DNA of 64,000 nt, from NCBI GenBank assembly GCA_020249285.1, contig JADCFX010000004.1, positions 62,001 through 126,000 of the forward strand. The letters are read 5' to 3'. A program made the translations under genes and the position numbers. Of the stretch, positions 25,325 to 33,357 are shown one piece after another (the stretch's first letter is position 1; every line of letters starts with the position of its first letter). This DNA comes from Roseomonas sp. GTDB taxonomy: Bacteria > Pseudomonadota > Alphaproteobacteria > Acetobacterales > Acetobacteraceae. Below the pieces are notes generated by a model. That model was not told the DNA's origin. It did no database searches and worked only from the letters and a program-made list of their open reading frames with translations.

Positions 25325-25357
25325 AAAAAGGCGAGACCCTTGATCAAGTGTCTCGCC
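25325..25357 (-). terminator. Rho-independent terminator of the amino-acid-binding protein gene
   Basis: GGCGAGAC (25330-25337) pairs with GTCTCGCC (25350-25357), with a further internal CTTGATCAAG palindrome, giving an almost perfect 28-bp hairpin. Read on the minus strand it is followed by TTTTTAG, so it serves the leftward gene; the plus-strand side has no T-run. Confidence 0.75.
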
Positions 25358-25374
25358 AATCGTCGCGAAAAAAC

Positions 25375-26412
25375 TCAGCGCATCGGCAGCGCGTACATCA
25401 AGCCGCCCGGCGTGGTCCAAAGATGGTTCGGGCCGCGCGGGAGTTGCACCTGGCTTTTGTCGCCCATGGTGCGCTCATAAAGCTCCCCATAATTGCCGAT
25501 GGCGCGCACGACATTATAGGCCCAGGCCGGATCAAGCTTCAGCGATTGGCCGAGTTCCGGCGTCACGCCCAAAAGCCTGCGCGTATTGGGGTTGGTGCTG
25601 GTCCGGCGGCGTTCTTCGGCATTGGCTTGGGTGATGCCCTGTTCTTCCGCTTCGATGATGGAATAGGTGTACCAGCGCACCACATCGAACCATTGCTCAT
25701 CGCCTCGGCGAAGATAGGCGCCGTAGGGTTCCTTGGAGAACCGTTCCGACAGGATGGTCCAATCCGCAGGTCGCGGCATGGCAGACCGCACGCCGGCAAG
25801 CTGGGATGCATCCGTGCCGAAACTGTCGCAGCGGCCGGCCTGCAAGGCTGCGACCGCTTGGTCGGTGCGTTCAAACACAACAGGTTGGAACGGCGTATTG
25901 ATGCTGCGGAAGTAATCCGCCGTCACCTGTTCATTCGTTGTGCCCTGAATCAGGCAGATCGTGGCGCCGCGCATCTCAGCAACCTTGTTGATGCCCGCAT
26001 CCGCCTTCACGATGAAGCCATGGCCATCATAGAAATAGGTCACCGCATGACGCAGGCCGAGCGTGGTGTCGCGCAGCATGGTCTGGGTAGAGGTGCGGAA
26101 CAGTACATCCACTTCCCCCGCGCCCAACGCCGTAAAGCGCGTGGAAGATGAAAGCGGCACGAAGCGCACCTTTGACGCATCGTTGAAAATCGCCACCGCC
26201 AAACCGCGGCAGAGATCAACATCGAAGCCCTGCCAAACACCCCGGCTATCGGGCAGAGCGAAGCCCGCGACACCATTATGAATGCCGCAAACCAGCGTGC
26301 CGCGTGCCTTGATGGCATCAAGCGTTGGGCTGGCGGAGGGTTGGGCGAAAGCGGGGGCAGCGAAAGCCGCGAAAAGCGCGGCAATCGCGGCCATAAAGCC
26401 GTTTTTGCGCAT
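25375..26412 (-). CDS. General L-amino-acid ABC transporter binding protein (AapJ/BztA-like)
   Basis: A 345-aa periplasmic binding protein. The start at 26412 follows AGGAAAGAGG and gives a signal peptide MRKNGFMAAIAALFAAFAAP..AFAQ. Family blocks: LDAIKARGTLVCGIHNGVAG, GVWQGFDVDLCRGLAVAIFN, FTALGAGEVDVLFRTSTQTM and CDSFGTDASQLAGVR, with the C-terminal LLGVTPELGQSLKLDPAWAY block typical of AapJ. No AapQMP permease or ATPase genes adjoin, so it is an orphan receptor. It has its own terminator and is probably monocistronic. Confidence 0.9.
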   Translation of the reverse strand: MRKNGFMAAIAALFAAFAAPAFAQPSASPTLDAIKARGTLVCGIHNGVAGFALPDSRGVWQGFDVDLCRGLAVAIFNDASKVRFVPLSSSTRFTALGAGEVDVLFRTSTQTMLRDTTLGLRHAVTYFYDGHGFIVKADAGINKVAEMRGATICLIQGTTNEQVTADYFRSINTPFQPVVFERTDQAVAALQAGRCDSFGTDASQLAGVRSAMPRPADWTILSERFSKEPYGAYLRRGDEQWFDVVRWYTYSIIEAEEQGITQANAEERRRTSTNPNTRRLLGVTPELGQSLKLDPAWAYNVVRAIGNYGELYERTMGDKSQVQLPRGPNHLWTTPGGLMYALPMR

Positions 26413-26498
26413 GGGGGGCCTCTTTCCTGTTGAAGACGGCGCCATGTCACCGCTGCGATGCAGCACTGTCAACCAAAACTCCTAGCGCAGCCAATAGG

Positions 26499-27182
26499 TT
26501 ACGCACTCTCCACAATTCGTCCATCTTCCATCGTCACCACACGATCCGCGATATCCAGAATGCGCGGATCATGCGTCACCATCAAAATCGGCACGCCGCG
26601 GGATTTCGCCAAATCGCGTAGCAAATGCGCAACCTCAGCGCCTGAGACCTTATCCAAGGCCGCCGTCGGTTCATCGGCCAAAACAAGGCCGGGGCCACCC
26701 ACCAAGGCGCGGGCGATCGCCACGCGTTGGCGCTGCCCGCCGGAAAGCTTGCCAGGCAGACGATCCACATGCTCAGCCAGGCCCACGGCTGCCAGCATCT
26801 CTCCCGCGCGCGCCAGGCGTTCGGTTTCCGCAAGGCGCGGCGCCACTTCCAAAGCCATGGCAACATTCTGCCGTGCCGTGAGCGCGCCCAACAGATTATG
26901 GTTCTGGAAAATGAAGCCAATACGCTGTCGTAACGAAACTCGCGCCCGTTCCGAAGCGCCGAATAACTCCTGCCCCAGGACCTCGCAGGACCCTTCCTGC
27001 AGGGCACGCAAGGCGCCAATCAGCGTCAGCAACGTGGTCTTGCCTGAACCAGAAGGGCCGGTCAGCAGCAGCACTTCCCCCACGCCCACCTGCAAGGCAA
27101 CATCGCGCAGCACGGGGCGGCGCAATTCACCTTCACCATAGGCGTAATTCAACGCCTCAATCCGGATGGGTTCAGCCCGCAT
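26499..27182 (-). CDS. DevA-family ABC exporter ATPase
   Basis: A 227-aa ATPase: Walker A GPSGSGKTTLLTLIGALR, Q-loop GFIFQNHNLLGALTARQNV, signature LSGGQRQRVAIARAL, Walker B LVLADEPTAALD, switch His in MVTHDPRILDIADRV. It is most like the DevA/MacB-type ATPases that drive DevBC/HlyD exporters. It is the last gene of a leftward operon tetR-HlyD-permease-ATPase; its start overlaps the permease stop by 1 bp. No TolC-like outer-membrane gene is adjacent. Confidence 0.92.
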   Translation of the reverse strand: MRAEPIRIEALNYAYGEGELRRPVLRDVALQVGVGEVLLLTGPSGSGKTTLLTLIGALRALQEGSCEVLGQELFGASERARVSLRQRIGFIFQNHNLLGALTARQNVAMALEVAPRLAETERLARAGEMLAAVGLAEHVDRLPGKLSGGQRQRVAIARALVGGPGLVLADEPTAALDKVSGAEVAHLLRDLAKSRGVPILMVTHDPRILDIADRVVTMEDGRIVESA

Positions 27183-28429
27183 CAGGAAAACATATCCGCA
27201 GGATTGGCATCACGGAGCTTCCGCATGGCGAGCAATCCCGCCAGCGCGCACATGCCAAAGATCATCAGGAAAACCGTAATGCCGCGATCCAGCGTCATGC
27301 CCAGCGGCAGAAAGGTAGCCGCACCAACAAAATCATACATCCAGATGGAAAGAAAAAGCCCCGGCACAAACCCAAGCACTGCCAGGATCAGCGCTGATGC
27401 CATGACAACCCGCGCCAAATAGAAATTGGAATAGCCAATCGCCTTCAGCGTTGCGTATTCGCGCAAGTGATTGGCGATATCGCTAAACAGGATCTGATAG
27501 ACAATCACCATGCCGACAATCAGGCCCATGATGCTGCCAAAGCCGAAGATGAAGCCAATCGCGGTCGCGGTTTCCCAGTAATGGCGTTCATGCGCGACCA
27601 ATTCCGGCTGCGTCAGCACCAGCACATCGCCGGGCAATAGCGCCTTGAGCCTTTCCTTGGCTGCTTGAATATCAGTACCCGGCACCAGGCGAATGGCAAT
27701 CAGGTCAACATTCGATGGATCTCGCCCGCGCACCACACGGCGGAAATTCACCTCACTCATCACCAGATTGCCATCGGCGCCGAAGGAAGGGCCGATTTCA
27801 ACTGTGCCCACAATGCGCATCATGCGATTGCCGATCTGCACCTCAAATGGTCCATCTTCGGCGATTTTCTTGGCGACATCGCCAAATTCGGGACGGGAGC
27901 GCACGTCAAAACCCGCCGCATCCACCTGCCGCAGCGCATCGGATATCTTGTCGAGGCCCGGAAAGCGCATGGCGCCGGCTTCAACATCAAAGCCGATCAA
28001 TTGAATGGCCCGCTTGGCGCCGGTTTCCGGATTGCGCCAGGAAGCCTGCATCAAATAGACCGGCACGGCCTGCGCCACTTCCGGCAAGGCAAGGGCCTGA
28101 TGCGCGCGGATACGCGGCACGTGCTCCGGCCGGAAGCTTGCCATGGTCAGCGGATTCATCAGAAAGATTTCCGCCTGCATGGCAGCGTAAAGCCGGGTGG
28201 CGCTATCAAACAAGGCAGCGCGAAAGCCAAGCTGCATGAAGACCAGCACGGCGGCGAACATCACGCCCGCAATGGCGGAAAGCAGCCGCGCGCGTTCAAA
28301 GAAAAGCTGCCGCGCCGCAAGCCTTGCGGGCAGATAGAACCAGGCGAAAGGGGACATGCCCGCCGCACCAGGGGGCGCAGGCTTGGAAGCACCCGGCAGC
28401 GCAGGGCGGGTTTCTGTCAGCGCATTCAC
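27182..28429 (-). CDS. DevC-family ABC exporter permease
   Basis: A 415-aa permease of the FtsX/MacB type. Membrane segments: about residues 48-70 (LLSAIAGVMFAAVLVFMQLG), about 285-310 (IGFIFGFGSIMGLIVGMVIV), about 340-362 and about 385-405, with a large periplasmic domain between the first and second. LRQVDAAGFDVRSRPEFGD lies in that domain; HLREYATLKAIGYSNFYLAR is the coupling motif typical of DevC. It partners with the HlyD-type adaptor (overlap of 4 bp) and the ATPase to export lipids or hydrophobic molecules; the cargo is unknown. Confidence 0.9.
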   Translation of the reverse strand: MNALTETRPALPGASKPAPPGAAGMSPFAWFYLPARLAARQLFFERARLLSAIAGVMFAAVLVFMQLGFRAALFDSATRLYAAMQAEIFLMNPLTMASFRPEHVPRIRAHQALALPEVAQAVPVYLMQASWRNPETGAKRAIQLIGFDVEAGAMRFPGLDKISDALRQVDAAGFDVRSRPEFGDVAKKIAEDGPFEVQIGNRMMRIVGTVEIGPSFGADGNLVMSEVNFRRVVRGRDPSNVDLIAIRLVPGTDIQAAKERLKALLPGDVLVLTQPELVAHERHYWETATAIGFIFGFGSIMGLIVGMVIVYQILFSDIANHLREYATLKAIGYSNFYLARVVMASALILAVLGFVPGLFLSIWMYDFVGAATFLPLGMTLDRGITVFLMIFGMCALAGLLAMRKLRDANPADMFS

Positions 28430-29463
28430 GGCCGGATCGCCACTTGCACCTGCATATTGGACCGCCGCCGCAAAGCCGCTGCGCCGGCTTCATCCAAAGT
28501 CAGGCGCACTTCCACCGTACGCGCATCCACCGCTGCCACGGGGTCATTGCTGGCTTGGATTTGGCGCCGCACTGTCCAGCCAATCTCGCTCACACGTGCG
28601 GCGAAGCGCTGCGCCTCTCCGGGCACCACAATCTCGGCGGGCGCGCCCAGGCGCACACGCGGCAGATCGGTCTCATAGACATCGGCCACGATTTCAAGCT
28701 TGGAAAGATCGGCCATTTCCAAGACGCCATCGGCACCCACCTGATCCCCGGGGCGGACGAAGATGCGCAGAATGGTGCCGGCGATGGGCGCGCGCACGCG
28801 GGCCAATTCGGCATCCGCCTGCGCCTTGGCCGCCGCCGCACGCACGCCGGCAAGGCGTGCTTCGGCAAGCGCAATATCTTCAGGCCGGGAAGACATCAGC
28901 GTATCCAAAGCCGCCATGGCTTCGCGCTTTTCGGCGGCAAAGCGCGTGGCAATGGCGCGGCTGCGATCCGCTGTCGCTGCGGCGCCCGCGCCGGTCGGCA
29001 CCAGGCGTTCCGCCCGCTCCGCATCACGCAGCGCAATTTCTTCCTGCGCTGTGATGGCTTCGATTCGCGCGCGCTGCGCCTCAATCTCTGAGGGGCGCCC
29101 GGCAGCGCGCAGCCGGGCGAGATTGGCCTCGGCCTCCGCCACGGCGGCCAGCCCTTGGGCGGCGGCGGCGTCCTTCATGGCGGCATCGGCGAATTCGGCC
29201 AGCAATTGGCCCTGCGTCACTTCGGCGCCTTCCGTCACCAGCAGGCGATCAAGCCGTGTCACCGCCATGCCGCCGGGTTGATTGAGCCGGCGGATGCGTG
29301 ACGCTGGTTCCACGCGCCCAAGCGCACCGACGCCAATCGGGCCAGTGGCGGCGGCAGGCGCGGGACTCGCGGGGGGCGGCGCGCTGGGCTGCATTTGCCA
29401 AAAGGCCGCCCCGCCCATGCCAAGCAACAAAAGCCCAACGATGATCTTGCCCCGCCGGGTCAT
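28426..29463 (-). CDS. HlyD/DevB-type membrane-fusion protein
   Basis: A 345-aa adaptor: one N-terminal membrane anchor (KIIVGLLLLGMGGAAFWQM), a lipoyl half-motif (VTRLDRLLVTEGAEVTQGQL), a long alpha-hairpin rich in Ala/Glu/Arg (about 90-215), the second lipoyl half (VRAPIAGTILRIFVRPGDQV) and a beta-barrel. It links the ABC permease to the outer membrane. It overlaps both tetR (4 bp) and the permease (4 bp), so the whole exporter is one translational unit. Confidence 0.92.
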   Translation of the reverse strand: MTRRGKIIVGLLLLGMGGAAFWQMQPSAPPPASPAPAAATGPIGVGALGRVEPASRIRRLNQPGGMAVTRLDRLLVTEGAEVTQGQLLAEFADAAMKDAAAAQGLAAVAEAEANLARLRAAGRPSEIEAQRARIEAITAQEEIALRDAERAERLVPTGAGAAATADRSRAIATRFAAEKREAMAALDTLMSSRPEDIALAEARLAGVRAAAAKAQADAELARVRAPIAGTILRIFVRPGDQVGADGVLEMADLSKLEIVADVYETDLPRVRLGAPAEIVVPGEAQRFAARVSEIGWTVRRQIQASNDPVAAVDARTVEVRLTLDEAGAAALRRRSNMQVQVAIRP

Positions 29464-30029
29464 GGCTGCGCCCCCAAAAGCCCAGAAAGCGCGGCGCGCA
29501 TTTCCGCCAATTCGGCTGCGCTGGGCGTGTAAAGACTGAACAACCGCGCCATGAACAATCCATCACCCGCCGCCATAATGGCTGCGCCATGGCCCGGCGG
29601 CAGGCCATCATGGGCGACGGCGGCGCGCATATCGGCAATCACGGCGCGCATCGGTGCCAAAAGCGCAGGGTCGTGATGAAAGGCCGCTAGGAAGACCGCG
29701 CCGGCCCGTTCATGGCGTTCATTGCAGGCCAAATCGCCCTCACCAAAGCCCCATTCGAGCATGGAGCGCGCCACGCGGCCTGGCCCTTCCGGCTGGGTGG
29801 CGACGCAAGCCGCGAATTCCTGGGCGATGAAGGCGGCAAGCCGGCCGAGCAGCGCTTCCAACAGCGCTTCCTTGGAAGCGAAGTGATAAAGCAAGCCCCC
29901 CTTGGAAACGCCGGCTTCCCGGGCCGCGGCTTCCAGCGTCAGGCCGGCGACACCACGGGCGATGATCAGGTTTTCGGCGGCATCCAGGATGCGTGTCGGC
30001 GCATCGGCGATTGGGGGTTGGGTATCCAT
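29460..30029 (-). CDS. TetR/AcrR-family repressor of the exporter operon
   Basis: A 189-aa regulator. The N-terminal helix-turn-helix reads ILDAAENLIIARGVAGLTLE followed by AAAREAGVSKGGLLYHFASK, a textbook TetR domain. The C-terminal ligand domain is divergent (GFGEGDLACNERHERAGAVF, HGAAIMAAGDGLFMARLFSL). It is the first gene of the exporter operon, 15 bp from a perfect palindrome ACCGTCCGGACGGT, so it very likely represses itself and the pump until an inducer binds. Confidence 0.93.
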   Translation of the reverse strand: MDTQPPIADAPTRILDAAENLIIARGVAGLTLEAAAREAGVSKGGLLYHFASKEALLEALLGRLAAFIAQEFAACVATQPEGPGRVARSMLEWGFGEGDLACNERHERAGAVFLAAFHHDPALLAPMRAVIADMRAAVAHDGLPPGHGAAIMAAGDGLFMARLFSLYTPSAAELAEMRAALSGLLGAQP

Positions 30030-30040
30030 GCCCCTTTAAC

Positions 30041-30064
30041 TATACCGTCCGGACGGTTTGTCAA
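30041..30064 (-). promoter_or_regulatory. Promoter with embedded TetR operator
   Basis: Read leftward: a consensus -35 TTGACA (30064-30059), 16-bp spacer, and TAGTTA as a -10. Within the spacer is the perfect 14-bp palindrome ACCGTCCGGACGGT (30044-30057). A repressor dimer bound here would block RNA polymerase directly. The element fits into the 40-bp gap between the lpxK stop and the tetR start. Confidence 0.75.
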
Positions 30065-30069
30065 GTTTT

Positions 30070-31038
30070 TCATGCCAAGGCCCCATCCAGCAGCGCCTCA
30101 ATGGCGGCAGGGTCATCCCAGGCCAGCGCGATGCTCACCACCTGAATGCCGGAGCGCAAAGCGGGTGGGATGCGCACAATATCCTTCCGCGTCGTGACCG
30201 GCGTGGCGCGGAGCTTTTCCGCCTCGGCCAGCAGGTCACGGATTTCCTGATCATCGAAGGGGTAGTGATCCGCAAAGGAATGGCGCGCGACCAGAACGGC
30301 GCCGGCTTCCTGCAAGGTTGAGAAAAACTTGCGCGGATTGGCGATGCCGCAAAAGGCGACGACGGGCTTGCCGGCCAGCGCGGCCGCTTCCGGGCCGGGC
30401 ACCAGCCGGGCGCGCAGCACGGGCAGGTCAGCGGGAAGTTGGGCGAGCGCGCCGGTTTCATCCTCACCGATCAGCACCGCCGCCTGGCAGCGCGCCGCGG
30501 CGGCAAAAACCGGTTCGCGCAGGGGGCCGGAGGGGATCACGCGGCCATTACCAAAGCCATAGGATCCATCAATGATCAGCAGGGATAGCGTCTTTTCAAG
30601 GGTCGGGTTCTGCAGCCCATCATCCATGATGATCGCCTGCGCCCCGGCGGCTTGCGCCGCCGCACCACCCGCGGCGCGATTAGCGGAAACCCAGGTGGGG
30701 CAAAGGGCGGCCAGCAGCAAAGCCTCATCACCCACAGCCCGGCTGTCATGTGTGGCAAGGTCAACCCGGGCCGGGCCTTTCAGCTTGCCGCCATAGCCGC
30801 GCAGCAGGAAATGGGCGGCCAAGCCACGCGCTTGCAGCCTTTCGCCGAGGTCAAGTGCAACCGTGGTTTTGCCCGCGCCACCTGCCGTGGCGTTACCACA
30901 GCAAATCACGGGCAACGGCAAGCTCTGCCCCGGGCGCGCCATGCGCCGCGCCGTGGTGGCCGCGTAAAGCGCCGCAATGGGCGAGAGCAAAGCTGCCGCC
31001 ACACCAGGCTTATCGCTCCAGAATCCAGGCGATCGCAT
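30070..31038 (-). CDS. lpxK: Tetraacyldisaccharide 4'-kinase (lipid A)
   Basis: A 322-aa membrane-associated kinase that adds the 4'-phosphate to lipid A precursor. N-terminal hydrophobic helix (VAAALLSPIAALYAATTARRM); P-loop CCGNATAGGAGKTTVALDLG; LLRGYGGKLKGPARVD; IIMDDGLQNPTLEKTLSLLI, with the DDGxQ motif; and NGRVIPSGPLREP. Length is normal. It follows waaA after a 160-bp gap and precedes the tetR promoter. Its start overlaps the end of a 28-codon frame (TGATG at 31036-31040), and it has no good ribosome binding site of its own. Confidence 0.95.
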   Translation of the reverse strand: MRSPGFWSDKPGVAAALLSPIAALYAATTARRMARPGQSLPLPVICCGNATAGGAGKTTVALDLGERLQARGLAAHFLLRGYGGKLKGPARVDLATHDSRAVGDEALLLAALCPTWVSANRAAGGAAAQAAGAQAIIMDDGLQNPTLEKTLSLLIIDGSYGFGNGRVIPSGPLREPVFAAAARCQAAVLIGEDETGALAQLPADLPVLRARLVPGPEAAALAGKPVVAFCGIANPRKFFSTLQEAGAVLVARHSFADHYPFDDQEIRDLLAEAEKLRATPVTTRKDIVRIPPALRSGIQVVSIALAWDDPAAIEALLDGALA

Positions 31039-31124
31039 CAGATGAAACCGTTCAAACCTTCCATGGTGCCCGCATCGCGCAACAGGCGTGCAGGGCTTGG
31101 ATTACTTGCCTCGGGCTTTCCCAT
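31038..31124 (-). CDS. Possible 28-aa small protein coupled to lpxK
   Basis: A frame ATG 31124 to TGA 31038 encodes MGKPEASNPSPARLLRDAGT plus eight residues and ends in TGATG shared with the lpxK start. lpxK lacks a clear Shine-Dalgarno, so translation of this frame could deliver ribosomes to it. No family is recognised, and the waaA-lpxK gap (31039-31199) holds nothing else. It may simply be chance. Confidence 0.25.
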   Translation of the reverse strand: MGKPEASNPSPARLLRDAGTMEGLNGFI

Positions 31125-31199
31125 CCGCGCGGCTTCGCCGTCTTATGCGGTAAGGACCCCCGAGATTACTGTGGATTGGTCGTCCCCGGACGGACGATG

Positions 31200-32510
31200 T
31201 TACCGCGCCGGGCGGATCAAGGGCAACAGGCTTGTCGCGATGCGCCCCGGCAGGCCGGCCTGGTCCTGGGCAAGAGCCTCCGCCGCCGCCGCCATGGCCT
31301 GCCCAGCCGTGGGATCAGACAGCAAGCGTCCGAGTGTGGCCGCCAGCGCCTGCGCCGCCCCCGGTCCATGCGGGGTTTCGACCAAGGCATGGGCGGCGCT
31401 GAGGCGCGTGATGATTTCACCAAAATTGAAGTGATGCGGGCCGGTGATGATGGGGCAGCCAAGCCGCGCCGCTTCCAGCGGGTTCTGGCCGCCATGCGGC
31501 ACCAAAGACCCACCAATCAGCGCGACGCGCGCCAGCCGGTAAAACAACCCCAATTCGCCAAGCGTATCAGCGACATAAACCGCAACCCCCGGCCCCGCTT
31601 CCTGCCCCGCGCCACGCCGCGCCACCGGCAAATCCCCCGCCAGCGCGGCAATATCCGGCCCACGCTGCGGGTGGCGCGGCACGATCACCGTCAGCAAGCC
31701 GGGGTGATCCGGGGCGAGCAGACGATGCGCGGCCAGGATGATTTCATCCTCCCCCGGATGGGTGCTGGCGGCGAGCCAGACAGGCCGCCCCTCCCAAGCG
31801 AGGGTCAGGCGCGCAAGCTCAACCGGATCAGCCGGCAAGGGGGGCGCGGCGTATTTCAGATTGCCCCAGCAGGGTACGGGGCGCTCGGCAAGTGCGGCGA
31901 AGCGTGCGGCATCCCCTCCGGTCTGCGCCAGGATCAGCGCAAAGCGCCCGAGCAACGCCCGCGCGAAGCCCGGCACCCAGCCCCAGCCGCGGGCGGAACG
32001 AGCCGATATGCGCGCATTGATAAGCGCCAGCGGCACGCCCTGCCTGTCCGCTGCCCTCAGCATATTCGGCCAAAGCTCCGATTCCACGATCACGGCCAGA
32101 TCAGGCCGCCAGCCTTCCAGAAACCGCGCTACCCAGCGCGGCACATCCAAGGGCAGGAAGCGATGCTGCGTGCGCGGCGCCAGTTCGGGTGAAAGCCTTT
32201 GTTCCAGCAAGCGCGCGGAGGTCACGGTGCCGGTAGTGACTAGAAAGGACAAAGCCGGGTCCTGCTTTGCCAGGGCTTCTAGCAAAGGTAATAGGGAAAG
32301 GGTCTCCCCATTGCTGGCCGCGTGGCACCAGATCAGCCGGCCCGGTGGGCGCGCCGCGCCATGGCCCCGGCGTTCGGCCAGCCGTTCGGCGATTTCCTTG
32401 CCCTTGGCGACACGGCGTCGCAGGTAAAACGGCAGAAGCGGCGCGAGCAGGCTGGCAAGCATCGCCCAAAGCGCGGCCAGGATATGCGCTGAAAGGCTTT
32501 GTGGCATCAT
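31200..32510 (-). CDS. waaA: 3-deoxy-D-manno-octulosonic acid transferase
   Basis: A 436-aa Kdo transferase (KdtA) that attaches Kdo to lipid IVA at the inner membrane. N-terminal membrane anchor (ILAALWAMLASLLAPLLPFY), IWCHAASNGETLSLLPLLEA with the catalytic Glu, LVTTGTVTSARLL, LPLDVPRWVARFL, ESELWPNML, and the GT30 donor domain with ASTHPGEDEIILAAH and PHGGQNPLEAARLGCPIITG. It overlaps the DUF374 acyltransferase gene by 4 bp, the usual alphaproteobacterial order. Confidence 0.95.
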   Translation of the reverse strand: MMPQSLSAHILAALWAMLASLLAPLLPFYLRRRVAKGKEIAERLAERRGHGAARPPGRLIWCHAASNGETLSLLPLLEALAKQDPALSFLVTTGTVTSARLLEQRLSPELAPRTQHRFLPLDVPRWVARFLEGWRPDLAVIVESELWPNMLRAADRQGVPLALINARISARSARGWGWVPGFARALLGRFALILAQTGGDAARFAALAERPVPCWGNLKYAAPPLPADPVELARLTLAWEGRPVWLAASTHPGEDEIILAAHRLLAPDHPGLLTVIVPRHPQRGPDIAALAGDLPVARRGAGQEAGPGVAVYVADTLGELGLFYRLARVALIGGSLVPHGGQNPLEAARLGCPIITGPHHFNFGEIITRLSAAHALVETPHGPGAAQALAATLGRLLSDPTAGQAMAAAAEALAQDQAGLPGRIATSLLPLIRPAR

Positions 32511-33184
32511 CGCGCCACCGCCTGATCGGCGCGGTCTGTCGCGCGGTTGAGGGCCTCGGTGATGGCCGACAAAGCGCCGGCCTGGTCTTCGCGCGGCACC
32601 ATGATGGGCGCTTCAATCACCACCACGGCGCGGGCAAAGGGCAGTGGAAAGCGCATCCGGTCCCAGGACCGGGCGCGGCGCATGCGCGACGACGCCGCGC
32701 CGCAAGCCAGTACCGGCAGCCCCGCCAAAGCGGCAAGCTGGGCGATGCCCGGCGCGGCTTCCCGCGCTGGGCCGCGCGGCCCATCGGGTGTGATCACCGA
32801 AACGCCGCCGCCTTCCAGCACGCGCAGAAGCTGGCGCAGCCCCGCCGCCCCGCCTTTCGAGGATGAGGCATGGACCACTTCAACATCAAAGGGCGCCACG
32901 GCGCGGGCGATCAGCCTTCCATCACGGTGGCGGGAAATCAGCGCCTCAGCCTTGCGCCCGGGGGCCGCCGGATTTTCGTGGGCGATCAGCCGCCAGCCCT
33001 GCGCGGCAAGCGGCAGGCATTCATGCCAAAAGGCCAGGATCATCGGGCCGGCCTGATGCGGCTTCAAATGCTCAGCGCCCAGCAGCTCCCAGCGCGTGGT
33101 GGCCCAAATCAGCCGCAGATAAAGCCCGATCAGCCAGGCCAGCAGCGCCTGGGTAGCCGGATGGCGGGTCAGCCGCTTGAGCAT
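32507..33184 (-). CDS. DUF374 lysophospholipid acyltransferase-like protein
   Basis: About 225 aa from MLKRLTRHPATQALLAWLIG. The family marks are AFWHECLPLAAQGWRLIAHE (in place of HxxxxD), ALISRHRDGRLIARAVAPFD and GGVSVITPDGPRGPAREAAPG. DUF374 proteins sit beside waaA and lpxK and are presumed to acylate or process lipid A intermediates. The frame stays open to a GTG at 33265, but that extension lacks family similarity; neither start has a strong ribosome binding site, so the start is uncertain. Confidence 0.85.
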   Translation of the reverse strand: MLKRLTRHPATQALLAWLIGLYLRLIWATTRWELLGAEHLKPHQAGPMILAFWHECLPLAAQGWRLIAHENPAAPGRKAEALISRHRDGRLIARAVAPFDVEVVHASSSKGGAAGLRQLLRVLEGGGVSVITPDGPRGPAREAAPGIAQLAALAGLPVLACGAASSRMRRARSWDRMRFPLPFARAVVVIEAPIMVPREDQAGALSAITEALNRATDRADQAVAR

Positions 33185-33357
33185 CGGGGATGGGCTTCGC
33201 GCATCATCGCGGTTGCTGTAGCGCGGATTGCGGGCAGTGTGAAACGCCTCCCAAGCCCGGGCCACCGCTACCCAGGTCGGCGCAAGCTGTGTTAGTTTTT
33301 CCTCAATATGCGTGGGGCGACCTGTTGGCGCCCGGGGTTTGAGGGAGAATGACCATC

